Position numbers and translations under genes: made by a program
The notes under the pieces: model-generated
What the model was told of the DNA's origin: nothing
Database searches by the model: none
What the model saw: only the letters and a program-made list of their open reading frames with translations
Source: Pararhodobacter sp.
GTDB lineage: Bacteria; Pseudomonadota; Alphaproteobacteria; Rhodobacterales; Rhodobacteraceae
Reading direction: 5' to 3'
Length of the DNA: 37,225 nt
NCBI GenBank assembly: GCA_020832665.1
Contig: JAFIEG010000041.1
Location: forward strand, 1-37,225
Shown here: piece after piece, positions 1 to 8,041 of the stretch
Layout: each line of letters starts with the position of its first letter
Position numbering within the stretch: the stretch's first letter is position 1

Positions 1-2667
1 TCCCTTCTGGGCTGGAAGGAATTCGAGATGGAGGTGGTGCGCGACAAGGCCGACAACGCCATCATCGTCTGCTCGATAGAGAACGTCGATCCGATGGGCG
101 TGCATACCGGCGATTCGATCACCGTGGCGCCGGCGCTGACGCTGACCGACAAGGAATACCAGATGATGCGCAACGGCTCGATTGCCGTTCTGCGCGAGAT
201 CGGGGTCGAGACCGGCGGTTCCAACGTGCAATGGGCGATCAACCCTGAAGACGGGCGCATGGTGGTGATCGAGATGAACCCGCGTGTGTCGCGTTCCTCG
301 GCGCTGGCATCCAAGGCCACGGGCTTTCCCATCGCCAAGATCGCCGCCAAGCTGGCGGTGGGCTACACGCTTGATGAGCTCGACAACGACATCACCAGGG
401 TCACGCCCGCCAGCTTCGAGCCGTCTATCGATTATGTCGTCACCAAGATCCCGCGCTTTGCCTTCGAGAAATTCCCCGGCGCGAAAGCCGAATTGACGAC
501 GGCCATGAAATCGGTGGGCGAGGCCATGGCCATCGGCCGCACCTTCCACGAATCGGTGCAAAAGGCGCTGGCCAGCATGGAAACCGGGCTCACCGGGTTT
601 GACGAGATCGCCATTCCCGGCGCACCCGACAAGGCCGCGATCATCAAGGCCATCAGCGGCCAGACCCCTGACCGGATGCGCCTGATCGCCCAGGCCATGC
701 GCGAGGGGCTCGATGACGAGGAAATCCGCCGCGCCACGTCTTTCGATCCGTGGTTCCTGGCGCGCATCCGCGAGATTGTCGAGGCCGAGGCGGCGATTCG
801 CGCCGGCGGCCTGCCCGCAGATGAAGTGGGCTTGCGGCGGCTGAAGATGATGGGCTTTACCGATGCCAGGCTCGCCACGCTGACCGGGCGGGAAGAGGCC
901 GCGGTGCGCCGCGCGCGGCTTGGCGCCGGGGTGGTGGCGGCGTTCAAGCGCATCGATACCTGCGCCGCCGAGTTCGAGGCGCAGACGCCCTACATGTATT
1001 CCACCTATGAAGCCCCGGCGATGGGCGATGTCGAATGCGAGGCGCGGCCGTCTGATCGCAAGAAGGTGGTGATTCTGGGCGGTGGGCCCAACCGCATCGG
1101 GCAGGGGATCGAGTTCGATTATTGCTGCTGTCATGCCTGTTTTGCGCTCACCGATGCGGGCTACGAGACAATCATGATCAACTGCAACCCCGAGACGGTG
1201 AGCACCGATTACGACACCTCTGACCGGCTCTATTTCGAGCCGCTGACGCTTGAGCATGTGTTGGAAATCCTGCGCATCGAGCAGTCAAAAGGCACGCTGC
1301 ACGGGGTGATCGTGCAGTTTGGCGGGCAGACTCCGTTGAAGCTGGCCAATGACCTTGAGGCCGAGGGCATTCCCATCCTGGGCACCACGCCCGATGCCAT
1401 CGACCTGGCCGAAGACCGCGAACGCTTTCAGGGGCTGCTGGGCAAACTGGGGCTGAAACAACCTGTCAACGGCATCGCCTTTTCCGAGGAACAGGCCTTC
1501 GAGATCGCCACGCAGGTGGGCTTTCCGCTGGTTATCCGCCCTTCCTATGTGCTGGGCGGGCGCGCGATGGAGATCGTGCGCGACATGGATCACCTGAAAC
1601 GCTACATCGCCACGGCGGTCCATGTCTCGGGGCGCAACCCGGTGCTGCTTGACAGCTATCTTTCCGGCGCCATCGAGGTTGATGTCGATGCGCTCAGCGA
1701 TGGCGAGGCGGTGCATGTCGCCGGCATCATGGAGCATATCGAGGAAGCCGGCGTGCATTCAGGCGATAGCGCCTGCTGCCTGCCGCCGCATTCGCTGAGC
1801 GCCGAGGTGGTTGACCAGCTTGTCCGCCAGACCGGGGCGATGGCGCGCGGGCTCAATGTGGTGGGGCTGATGAATGTGCAGTTCGCGGTCAAGGACGGCG
1901 ATATCTATGTGCTCGAGGTCAACCCCCGCGCCAGTCGCACCGTGCCCTTCGTCGCCAAGGCCACCGACAGCGCCATCGCCTCGATCGCGGCGCGGCTGAT
2001 GGCGGGCGAGAAGCTGGCCGATTTCCCGCGCCGCGCCCCCTATCCGCAGGGCGTGGGCCCCGATACCGAACTGCCGCTGGCCGACCCGCTCACGCTGGCC
2101 GACCCGATCACGCCGTGGTTCTCGGTCAAGGAAGCGGTGCTGCCCTTCGCGCGCTTTCCCGGCGTCGATACATTGCTGGGCCCCGAGATGCGCTCGACCG
2201 GCGAGGTGATGGGCTGGGACCGCTCTTTCCCGCTGGCCTTTCTCAAGGCACAGCTTGGCGCGGGCACCATGCTGCCCGAAAGCGGGCGCGTCTTCGTGTC
2301 GATCCGCGATACCGACAAGACCCCGGCCATGGCCGAGGCGGCGCGCGATCTGCTGGAACTGGGCTTCGATATCACCGCCACCAGCGGCACCGCCGCCTGG
2401 CTCAAGGCGCAAGGCGTGGCGGCGCTGCCGGTGGCCAAGGTCTATGAGGGGCGGCCCAATATCGTGGATGCGCTGAAGAATGGCGAGATCGCGCTGGTGT
2501 TCAACACCACCGAAGGCGCGCAGGCCATCGCCGACAGCCGCGAGATCCGCACCAATGCGCTGCTCGACCGCATTCCCTATTTCACCACCGCCGCCGGCTC
2601 GCTCGCAGCGGTGGCAGCGATGAAGGCGCGCAACGAGGGCTTCGGCGTGCGCACGCTGCAGGGCTGA
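1..2667 (+). CDS. carB: Carbamoyl-phosphate synthase large subunit, 5' end missing
   Basis: The large subunit makes carbamoyl phosphate from ammonia (delivered by CarA), bicarbonate and two ATP, for pyrimidine and arginine synthesis in the cytoplasm. The reading frame is open from base 1, so the gene begins upstream. The first visible residues ([16 protein letters not shown]) match the middle of the first ATP-grasp domain, and by comparison with E. coli CarB roughly 200 residues are missing. Visible in order are the end of ATP-grasp 1 ([20 protein letters not shown]), the oligomerisation region, ATP-grasp 2 (from [20 protein letters not shown], then [16 protein letters not shown]), and a C-terminal MGS-like allosteric domain ([14 protein letters not shown] to VFNTTEGAQ). 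The ATG at 28 is internal, not the start. It ends in TGA, followed by GC-rich hairpins. Identity is very secure. Confidence 0.97.
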   Translation, partial: SLLGWKEFEMEVVRDKADNAIIVCSIENVDPMGVHTGDSITVAPALTLTDKEYQMMRNGSIAVLREIGVETGGSNVQWAINPEDGRMVVIEMNPRVSRSSALASKATGFPIAKIAAKLAVGYTLDELDNDITRVTPASFEPSIDYVVTKIPRFAFEKFPGAKAELTTAMKSVGEAMAIGRTFHESVQKALASMETGLTGFDEIAIPGAPDKAAIIKAISGQTPDRMRLIAQAMREGLDDEEIRRATSFDPWFLARIREIVEAEAAIRAGGLPADEVGLRRLKMMGFTDARLATLTGREEAAVRRARLGAGVVAAFKRIDTCAAEFEAQTPYMYSTYEAPAMGDVECEARPSDRKKVVILGGGPNRIGQGIEFDYCCCHACFALTDAGYETIMINCNPETVSTDYDTSDRLYFEPLTLEHVLEILRIEQSKGTLHGVIVQFGGQTPLKLANDLEAEGIPILGTTPDAIDLAEDRERFQGLLGKLGLKQPVNGIAFSEEQAFEIATQVGFPLVIRPSYVLGGRAMEIVRDMDHLKRYIATAVHVSGRNPVLLDSYLSGAIEVDVDALSDGEAVHVAGIMEHIEEAGVHSGDSACCLPPHSLSAEVVDQLVRQTGAMARGLNVVGLMNVQFAVKDGDIYVLEVNPRASRTVPFVAKATDSAIASIAARLMAGEKLADFPRRAPYPQGVGPDTELPLADPLTLADPITPWFSVKEAVLPFARFPGVDTLLGPEMRSTGEVMGWDRSFPLAFLKAQLGAGTMLPESGRVFVSIRDTDKTPAMAEAARDLLELGFDITATSGTAAWLKAQGVAALPVAKVYEGRPNIVDALKNGEIALVFNTTEGAQAIADSREIRTNALLDRIPYFTTAAGSLAAVAAMKARNEGFGVRTLQG

Positions 2668-2677
2668 AAACGCGCGT

Positions 2678-2711
2678 GGGGCGTCCGCGCCCCCGCCCGG
2701 CCCGGCGGGCC
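2678..2711. terminator. Tandem GC hairpins between carB and the convergent msrC
   Basis: Two adjacent perfect stems fill the short gap between convergent genes: GGGGCG-TCCG-CGCCCC at 2678-2693 and GGCCC-GGC-GGGCC at 2699-2711. There is no T-run on either strand, so this is a probable intrinsic-like or attenuating structure rather than a classical rho-independent terminator. Confidence 0.5.
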
Positions 2712-2716
2712 CCTGA

Positions 2717-3169
2717 TCAGTCGCGCGCGAAGGTCTCGTACAGAATCCCCGCCAGCGCACGCGCATCCTTCTTGTCAAACGCGTCGGGCTGGTCGCTGTC
2801 GATATCGAGCACGCCGATCACTGCGCCCTTGGCATCGAAAACCGGCAGCACCAGCTCCGAGCGCGTGCTCGCCGAACAGGCGATATGGTCGGGAAATTCC
2901 TCGACATCGCGTACCAGCTGCACCTGCCCGCTACGCGCCGCCGCGCCGCATACCCCGCGCGAGAACGGAATCACCAGACAGCCATGCCCGCCCTGATAGG
3001 GGCCGATCTTCAGCAAGCCGGGCTCGGTCACCCGGTAGAACCCCGTCCAGTCGAATCGCGTATCGCTGTGATGTATCTCGCAAGCCAGCGTCGCCATCAG
3101 TGCCACCGTGTCGCTCTCGCCCTCGCAAAGTGCACGAACACGCGCGGCCAGCGCCTTGTAATCCGGCAT
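2717..3169 (-). CDS. msrC: Free methionine-(R)-sulfoxide reductase, GAF-domain type
   Basis: This GAF-fold enzyme reduces free L-methionine-(R)-sulfoxide to methionine in the cytoplasm using thioredoxin-type reductants, as repair after oxidative stress. The 150-residue product begins MPDYKALAAR and is the usual length. The three redox cysteines are C64, C74 and C98 (contexts GHGCLVIPF, RGVCGAA, HIACSA). Their spacing of 10 and 24 equals that of the catalytic cysteines C84, C94 and C118 in the E. coli enzyme, and C98 corresponds to the catalytic Cys. The start at 3169 has a good purine-rich SD (GGGAGG). A longer reading frame reaches 3322, but its extra 51 residues are translated from a palindromic repeat and should not be included. 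The gene is convergent with carB. Confidence 0.92.
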   Translation of the reverse strand: MPDYKALAARVRALCEGESDTVALMATLACEIHHSDTRFDWTGFYRVTEPGLLKIGPYQGGHGCLVIPFSRGVCGAAARSGQVQLVRDVEEFPDHIACSASTRSELVLPVFDAKGAVIGVLDIDSDQPDAFDKKDARALAGILYETFARD

Positions 3170-3235
3170 CGCACCCTCCCTCTCTGCACTCGCTGGTGCC
3201 ACAGCCGCACCGCCTTGCCCAGCCCCTTCATCTTG

Positions 3236-3285
3236 CCCGAAATACTTCGGGGGGAGTCCGCGAAGCGGATGGGGGGCAGCGCCCC
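3236..3285. repeat. REP-like palindromic element (three consecutive hairpins)
   Basis: Within the 295-bp divergent gap 3170-3464, three perfect small stems follow each other: CCCGAA-ATAC-TTCGGG (3236-3251), TCCGC-GAA-GCGGA (3257-3269) and GGGGC-AGC-GCCCC (3273-3285). I recognise this layout as the type of intergenic repeat common in Rhodobacterales chromosomes (from memory, not searched). Its core GGGCAGCGCCC also occurs at 9368-9377 and, reversed, near 31356-31366. The rest of the gap holds no gene. An 11-nt dyad CATGT-A-ACATG lies at 3383-3393 ahead of the next gene. Confidence 0.6.
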
Positions 3286-3464
3286 ACGAAGGAAAGCGCG
3301 CCACGGCTGTGTCGTCGGGCATAGGGTATATCCTTGTTATTCAATCCGTTAAACAGGGGCGGGTTTCACCAAGGGGCCGTTTCATGTAACATGGCCACAC
3401 CGTTTCCGGCCCTGCCCGGCATCCGCTGCGCACGCAAACCCACCCCATTCATGGAGAAAAAACC

Positions 3465-4052
3465 ATGCGCACCCAGACGTCCCGACACAAGCTTGCGGCC
3501 ACCGCTGCCGCGGCGGCGCTTGCCTTTGCGGCGCTGATCGCCCCGCGCGAGGCCGCGGCCCAGGACCAGTATGGCAACCCCGGCGTTGCGGCGCTGGAAG
3601 ACTGTCTCGCGCTCAATCCGGCTCAGGTGCAGGCGGCGCAGGAAGGCGGCAGCTGGAAGCTGGTGCAGGGAAGCCGCTGGCTGTTCGATTTCGGCAGTGA
3701 TGCCGATTCCGAGGAGCAGGCCAACATGGCCCATCGTGTCGTGCAACACTACGGCATCGACCAGAGCTGCTTTGTCGGCCGCCCGAACCCGCCGATGAAC
3801 TATCTGCTGAGCGGGCGCAGCGCGCCGCAGGGCAGCATTCCCGGCGAGGATTGCATCGGCTTCAATGCCGGTTCGCTGGAGGTGCGCGCCGATGGCAGCC
3901 GCTGGCTGATGACCGATGGCAACAGCCGCATGGTGATGTTCGACGATGCCGCCGAGGCGCATCTTTCGCTGTTCCTGGTGCAGTATTACGGCTTCACCCA
4001 TCAGTGTTTCGTCGGTCGGCCCAACCCGCCGCTCCGTTACTGGCGCCGCTGA
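3465..4052 (+). CDS. Exported protein with two FVGRPNPP-type repeats, function unknown
   Basis: A 195-residue protein with a Sec signal peptide: positive start (MRTQTSRHK), an Ala-rich hydrophobic core at residues 11-26, and a probable cleavage after AREAAA near residue 32. The mature part is two homologous units at about residues 45-113 and 128-192. Each has EDC near its start, a central SRWL motif, the helix-like segment (V)VQ(H/Y)YG, and ends with CFVGRPNPP-x-x-Y. Each unit carries two cysteines (C47/C102 and C130/C181), placed to form one disulfide per unit in the periplasm. SD GGAG lies 8 nt before the ATG. It is a single-gene unit ending in a strong hairpin. I cannot assign a function. 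The signal peptide, disulfides and aromatic-rich repeats would suit a small secreted binding module, but that is inference. Confidence 0.85.
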   Translation: MRTQTSRHKLAATAAAAALAFAALIAPREAAAQDQYGNPGVAALEDCLALNPAQVQAAQEGGSWKLVQGSRWLFDFGSDADSEEQANMAHRVVQHYGIDQSCFVGRPNPPMNYLLSGRSAPQGSIPGEDCIGFNAGSLEVRADGSRWLMTDGNSRMVMFDDAAEAHLSLFLVQYYGFTHQCFVGRPNPPLRYWRR

Positions 4053-4060
4053 CATGGCTC

Positions 4061-4108
4061 GCGCTACCCTGCCCGGTCGGTGTGTTCGCTCACCGGGCGG
4101 GGTAGCGC
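4061..4108. terminator. Long bidirectional hairpin between convergent genes
   Basis: A 17-bp stem with a single G-T wobble is formed by 4061-4077 and 4092-4108 (arms begin GCGCTACCC and end GGGTAGCGC), with a 14-nt loop. It starts 8 nt after the stop of the exported protein gene and lies just before the end of lrgB on the other strand. No T-run follows on either side, but its position and stability fit a shared terminator. Confidence 0.7.
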
Positions 4109-4114
4109 CCCCCC

Positions 4115-4834
4115 TTACAGGAACAGCCGAAGCACGGCCGGTGCCAGCGCCGCGGTCAGGATGGCGTTCAACCCCATGCCGATGCCGGCAAAGGCACCGG
4201 CCTGCGGGTGCACCTGAAACGCCCGGGCGGTGCCGATGCCATGCGCGGCCACCCCCACCGCCAGCCCGCGCGCTCGCCAGTCGCGAATCCCCAGCGCGTT
4301 GAACAGTGGCGTCACCATGACCGCGCCGACGATGCCGGTCAGCAGCACCAGCACGGCGGCCAGCGTCGGCGAGCCGCCAAGGGATTCGGCGATGCCGATC
4401 GCCACCGGCGCCGTGGTGCTTTTCGGCGCCAGCGCCGCGAGAGTCTCGCCATCCACGCCCAGCGCCGAGGCAATCCACAAAGCCGAGATGACCGCCACGG
4501 CCGAGCCGGCCACGAGCCCCGCCAGCACCGGCAGCAAGGCGCGCCTGACCCGCTGGCCCTGCTGGTAGAGCGGCACCGCCAGCGACACGGTTGCCGGCCC
4601 GAGCAGGAAATGCACGAATTGCGCGCCCTCGAAATAGACTGCATAGGGCGTGCCCGTGCCCCACAGCGTGACCGCCAGCAAGAGCACAGCAATCAGCACC
4701 GGGTTGGTCCATGGCGAGCGGCCGGTGGCGGTGCTCAGCGCATCGGCCGCCACCCAGGCGACCAGCGTCAGCGTCAGCCAGATCAGGGGCCCGGCGGCAA
4801 GATAGCTCCATATTTCGGCGAAATCAGTCATCAT
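4115..4834 (-). CDS. lrgB: LrgB/CidB-family inner-membrane protein
   Basis: A 239-residue hydrophobic protein with multiple membrane segments and the LrgB/YohK signature region (LAPKSTTAPVAIGIAESLGG, then VGVAAHGIGTARAF near the C terminus). LrgAB/CidAB proteins are holin/antiholin-like and in some species take part in export or uptake of small metabolites such as glycolate or pyruvate. Which role applies here is not visible. Two ATGs in tandem (4834 and 4831) are possible starts. The gene overlaps the 3' end of lrgA by 8-11 nt, indicating translational coupling in one leftward operon. Confidence 0.9.
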   Translation of the reverse strand: MMTDFAEIWSYLAAGPLIWLTLTLVAWVAADALSTATGRSPWTNPVLIAVLLLAVTLWGTGTPYAVYFEGAQFVHFLLGPATVSLAVPLYQQGQRVRRALLPVLAGLVAGSAVAVISALWIASALGVDGETLAALAPKSTTAPVAIGIAESLGGSPTLAAVLVLLTGIVGAVMVTPLFNALGIRDWRARGLAVGVAAHGIGTARAFQVHPQAGAFAGIGMGLNAILTAALAPAVLRLFL

Positions 4835-5189
4835 CGCCGTACCATCCGCCGCCGGTCAGCCGCGCCACGGCCAGAAAGGCCAGCGCCCCGGCGAGGAGCG
4901 CCAGAAAGGTGGAAAGCACGATGGCGAGCATCAGCCAGCCCGCCTGCGCGCCCAGCCGGTCGAGATGGCCCACCACCCCCACGCCCGCCGGCACGAACAG
5001 AAGCGCAAGATGCCGCAAGATGCCCTCGCCCACCGGCACCACCAGCGCCGCCACCCGCTGTGACAGCGCCAGCAGCGCCAGCATCAGCCCCATGCCCAGC
5101 ACCGGGCCGGGCACCGGCAGTCCGAGCATGCGCGCCAGAGTTTCGCCCAGCAACTGGCAGAGCAGGATAAGGGTCAGGGCCTGAATCAT
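4824..5189 (-). CDS. lrgA: LrgA/CidA-family holin-like membrane protein
   Basis: A 121-residue protein starting MIQALTLILLCQLLGE, with the family motif G(L)PVPGPVLGMGLML near residues 22-36 and about four hydrophobic segments. It ends in a charged tail (GGGWYGDDD). Members are small inner-membrane proteins that pair with LrgB. The start at 5189 is preceded by GAGG at a 6-nt spacing; the longer frame to 5321 lacks family similarity upstream and is rejected. It is the first gene of the lrgA-lrgB operon. A perfect 14-bp palindrome lies 37 nt upstream. Confidence 0.9.
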   Translation of the reverse strand: MIQALTLILLCQLLGETLARMLGLPVPGPVLGMGLMLALLALSQRVAALVVPVGEGILRHLALLFVPAGVGVVGHLDRLGAQAGWLMLAIVLSTFLALLAGALAFLAVARLTGGGWYGDDD

Positions 5190-5225
5190 CGCACGCCTCG
5201 CGCCGGCTTTGCGCGATGCTGCGCC

Positions 5226-5239
5226 GCTTGCGCGCAAGC
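5226..5239. promoter_or_regulatory. Perfect 14-bp palindrome upstream of lrgA
   Basis: GCTTGCGCGCAAGC is a perfect inverted repeat in the 148-bp gap between hmgR's stop and lrgA's start. It is well placed as an operator for lrgAB, or alternatively as a small hairpin after hmgR. The binding factor is unknown. A GC-rich genome produces such palindromes by chance, so confidence is low. Confidence 0.3.
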
Positions 5240-5337
5240 TGCAAGCCCGGCTCATGCCAGCGGGGCAGCAAAGAGTCGAAACGTCTTGCGCGCGCCTGTG
5301 CAATCCGGCTGCGCGTTCCAAGTGTTATGAAAGCGCG

Positions 5338-5844
5338 TCAGTCGCCGCGCGGCGGCGGGGCCGGTGACTTGAGCAGCACATCGAGCGCCGCGTCCAGCCC
5401 CTCGGCCGCAGGGCCCAGCCTTTCGCGCATCTCGGCCTGGAACTGCATCGCCACCGGCAGGATGCGCCGCATCAGCGCGCGTCCCTGAGGGGTGAGTTCC
5501 AACTGCAGAAGCCGGCGGTCGGTATTGTTTACCGCCTTGGTGATATAGCCCGCCTGTTCCAGCCGGCTGGCGGCGCGGCTGGCCTTGGATTTTTCCATGT
5601 CGGCGCGCGCCTCGATATCGCGCACCGAGACCGGCCCGGCATGGTGCAGATGCGCCAGAACCCTCCATTCGGGAATAGAAATGCCGAATTCCTCGCGGTA
5701 GCGTTCGGCAAAGGCACGGCTGATGCGCGCCGCCGCCGCAGCCAGGCGATAGGGAAGGAAGCCGGCGAGGTCGAATGATTCAAGGGGGTCGGTGACGTCG
5801 TCGTCGGGTGGCAGGACGGTTACTTGGGCAGGGGGTCTGGTCAT
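5338..5844 (-). CDS. hmgR: MarR-family regulator of the homogentisate operon
   Basis: A 168-residue MarR-type winged-helix protein. The DNA-binding core runs from about residue 52 (FGISIPEWRVLAHL), through the recognition-helix region (DMEKSKASRAASRLEQAGYI), to the wing (NNTDRRLLQLELTPQGRAL). The N-terminal 30 residues are Pro/Asp-rich. It is divergent from hmgA with a 189-bp gap containing a TTGCA-N2-TGCAA dyad. By analogy with other hmg regulators it probably represses hmgA-maiA-fahA until a pathway intermediate, likely homogentisate or a related aromatic acid, binds. I chose the ATG at 5844 (MTRPPAQ) because GGAG lies 9 nt upstream; an upstream ATG at 5877 would add 11 residues. The symbol is assigned by context. 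Confidence 0.85.
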   Translation of the reverse strand: MTRPPAQVTVLPPDDDVTDPLESFDLAGFLPYRLAAAAARISRAFAERYREEFGISIPEWRVLAHLHHAGPVSVRDIEARADMEKSKASRAASRLEQAGYITKAVNNTDRRLLQLELTPQGRALMRRILPVAMQFQAEMRERLGPAAEGLDAALDVLLKSPAPPPRGD

Positions 5845-5961
5845 TGGACAGGCTCCGGTGGCAGGCTCCGCCAGCATCCTTGCAACGGCAACGGACGAAA
5901 CGAATCACATGTTAGGGCCGGAATCAATGCCGCTGTTACAAGCAAGACTGCCGATGGCGGG

Positions 5962-5990
5962 TTGACAATGTTGCACCTGCAATGAATCTT
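5962..5990 (+). promoter_or_regulatory. Probable hmgA promoter with overlapping MarR-type operator
   Basis: A consensus -35 (TTGACA, 5962-5967) is followed at 17 nt by a weak -10 (AATCTT, 5985-5990). An inverted repeat TTGCA-CC-TGCAA (5971-5982) lies between them, where a bound regulator would block RNA polymerase. It is 43 nt upstream of the hmgA start, in the gap shared with divergent hmgR, so it could also control hmgR. Confidence 0.55.
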
Positions 5991-6033
5991 TACCCATGAG
6001 CCGAATTCACGCCGATTGACGGAGACCATCGCC

Positions 6034-7395
6034 ATGACCGACCAGAGCCTGCCACGCGGCATGATCCGCGCCAGCAACACCGCCGGCACGCATGAGGGCT
6101 ACATGCCCGGCTTCGGCAATGATTTCGAAACCGAGGCCCTGCCCGGCGCCCTGCCCCAGAGCCAGAACAGCCCGCAGAAATGCGAATACGGCCTGTACGC
6201 CGAGCAGCTTTCGGGCACCGCCTTCACCCAGCCCCGGCCCGAGCGCGCCTGGTGCTATCGCATCCGCCCCTCGGTGCGCCACACATCGCGTTTCAAGAAG
6301 ATCGATCTGCCCTACTGGAAGACCGCGCCGCATATTCCCGAGGACGTGATCAGCCTCGGCCAGTATCGCTGGGACCCGGTGGCGCTGCCGGGCAAGGGCG
6401 AGGGTTATACCTGGCTGACCGGCATGCGCTCGATGACCACGGCGGGCGATGTGAACACGCAGGTGGGCATGGCCGCGCATGTCTATCTGGTTACCGATTC
6501 GATGGTCGATGAATATTTCTACTCGGCTGACAGCGAATTGCTGGTGGTGCCGCAGGAGGGCCGCCTGCGCTTTTGCACCGAGCTGGGCATCATCTATATC
6601 GAACCCAAGGAAATCGCCATCCTGCCGCGCGGGCTTCTGTACCGTGTCGAGGTGCTGGAAGGGCCCTGCCGCGGCTTTGTCTGCGAGAATTACGGCCAGA
6701 AATTCGAACTGCCCCATCGCGGCCCCATCGGCGCCAACTGCCTGGCCAATCCGCGTGATTTCAAATCGCCCGTCGCCGCCTTCGAGGACCGCGACGCGAA
6801 AAGCCGCGTGGTGATCAAATGGTGCGGCCAGTTCCACGAAACCTTCATCGGCCATTCGCCGCTCGATGTCGTGGCTTGGCATGGCAACTATGCGCCCTGC
6901 AAGTATGATCTGCGCACATACTCGCCCGTCGGCGCCATCCTCTTCGACCACCCCGACCCGTCGATCTTCACCGTGCTCACCGCGCCCTCAGGCCAGCCGG
7001 GCGTGGCGAATATCGATTTCGTGCTCTTCCGCGAGCGCTGGCTGGTGGCCGAGCACAGCTTCCGCCCGCCCTGGTATCACAAGAACATCATGTCCGAGCT
7101 GATGGGCAACATCTACGGCCAGTATGACGCCAAACCGCAGGGCTTCGTGCCCGGCGCCATGAGCCTGCACAACTGCATGCTGCCCCACGGGCCCGACCGC
7201 GACGCCTTCGAAGGCGCCTCGAATGCCGAGTTGCAGCCCCACAAGCTGGACAATACCATGTCCTTCATGTTCGAAACGCGCTTCCCGCAGCATCTGACCG
7301 AATACGCCGCCACCGAGGCGCCGCTGCAGGATGACTACATCGATTGCTGGACTTCGCTGGAAAAGAAGTTCGACGGCACACCGGGGGTGAAATGA
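6034..7395 (+). CDS. hmgA: Homogentisate 1,2-dioxygenase
   Basis: A non-haem Fe(II) enzyme that opens the homogentisate ring to 4-maleylacetoacetate in tyrosine/phenylalanine breakdown. The 453-residue product has the family landmarks [19 protein letters not shown] near the N terminus and [16 protein letters not shown] near residues 348-362. The predicted iron ligands are H349, E355 and H385 (MLPHGPD). Their spacing of 6 and 30 is identical to H335, E341 and H371 of the human enzyme. The ATG at 6034 has GGAG 9 nt upstream; a TTG 18 nt earlier is less likely. It is the first gene of a rightward operon and overlaps maiA by 4 nt (ATGA). Confidence 0.97.
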   Translation: MTDQSLPRGMIRASNTAGTHEGYMPGFGNDFETEALPGALPQSQNSPQKCEYGLYAEQLSGTAFTQPRPERAWCYRIRPSVRHTSRFKKIDLPYWKTAPHIPEDVISLGQYRWDPVALPGKGEGYTWLTGMRSMTTAGDVNTQVGMAAHVYLVTDSMVDEYFYSADSELLVVPQEGRLRFCTELGIIYIEPKEIAILPRGLLYRVEVLEGPCRGFVCENYGQKFELPHRGPIGANCLANPRDFKSPVAAFEDRDAKSRVVIKWCGQFHETFIGHSPLDVVAWHGNYAPCKYDLRTYSPVGAILFDHPDPSIFTVLTAPSGQPGVANIDFVLFRERWLVAEHSFRPPWYHKNIMSELMGNIYGQYDAKPQGFVPGAMSLHNCMLPHGPDRDAFEGASNAELQPHKLDNTMSFMFETRFPQHLTEYAATEAPLQDDYIDCWTSLEKKFDGTPGVK

Positions 7396-8024
7396 AACTG
7401 TATACTTTCTGGCGTTCGACCGCCGCTTATCGGGTGCGCATCGCGCTCAATCTCAAGGGAATCGAGCGCGAGGAGGTGTTCGTCTCATTGCCCGGCGGTG
7501 CGCATCGCGCCCCCGACTACACCGCACTGAACCCGCAGCAATTGCTGCCGGCGCTGGAATTGCCCGGCGGGCAGGTGCTGTCGCAATCGCTGGCGATCAT
7601 CGATTGGCTGGAGGCCGCACACCCGAAGCCCGCGCTGCTGCCCGCCGACCCGCTGGAACGCGCGCGCGTGCTGGAAGTGGCGCATGTGGTGGCGATGGAT
7701 ATTCACCCGGTCAACAATCTGCGCGTGGTGCAGCATCTGGCCAAGAATTTCGGCGCCGATGACGATGCCCGCCAGGCCTGGATGCAGCACTGGATGCGCC
7801 TTGGGTTCGATGCCATCGAACCGCGCCTTGCCGGCACCCGCTTTGCCTTTTCCGACACCGAACCGGGGCTTGCGGATATCTGCCTGGTGCCGCAATTGTA
7901 CAATGCGCATCGCTGGGGGCTGGACATGAGCCCCTGGCCGAAGATCGCGGCGATCGGCGTGGCCTGCCTTGCCCTGCCCGCCTTTGCCGATGCCGCGCCC
8001 GAGGCCCAGCCCGACGCGGGCTGA
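7392..8024 (+). CDS. maiA: Maleylacetoacetate / maleylpyruvate isomerase, zeta-class GST
   Basis: A glutathione-dependent cis-trans isomerase that converts maleylacetoacetate to fumarylacetoacetate. It has 210 residues: an N-terminal thioredoxin-fold GSH-binding domain ([19 protein letters not shown], then [11 protein letters not shown] and QSLAIIDWL) and a helical C-terminal domain ([21 protein letters not shown]). The usual zeta motif SSCSWRVR is here STAAYRVR: the active-site Cys position is Ala, while the leading Ser is kept. From memory, this and the overall sequence are closer to NagL-type maleylpyruvate isomerases than to eukaryotic MAAI, so it may also serve the gentisate pathway at 27758-30701. 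Its ATG overlaps the hmgA stop. Confidence 0.92.
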   Translation: MKLYTFWRSTAAYRVRIALNLKGIEREEVFVSLPGGAHRAPDYTALNPQQLLPALELPGGQVLSQSLAIIDWLEAAHPKPALLPADPLERARVLEVAHVVAMDIHPVNNLRVVQHLAKNFGADDDARQAWMQHWMRLGFDAIEPRLAGTRFAFSDTEPGLADICLVPQLYNAHRWGLDMSPWPKIAAIGVACLALPAFADAAPEAQPDAG

Positions 8025-8041
8025 AAAATGAAGGAACCGAC

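Noticed and set aside
3170-3322. N-terminal extension of msrC
   Set aside because: The extra residues are translated from the palindromic repeat (GAAPHPLRG-type peptide), and a good SD supports the start at 3169.
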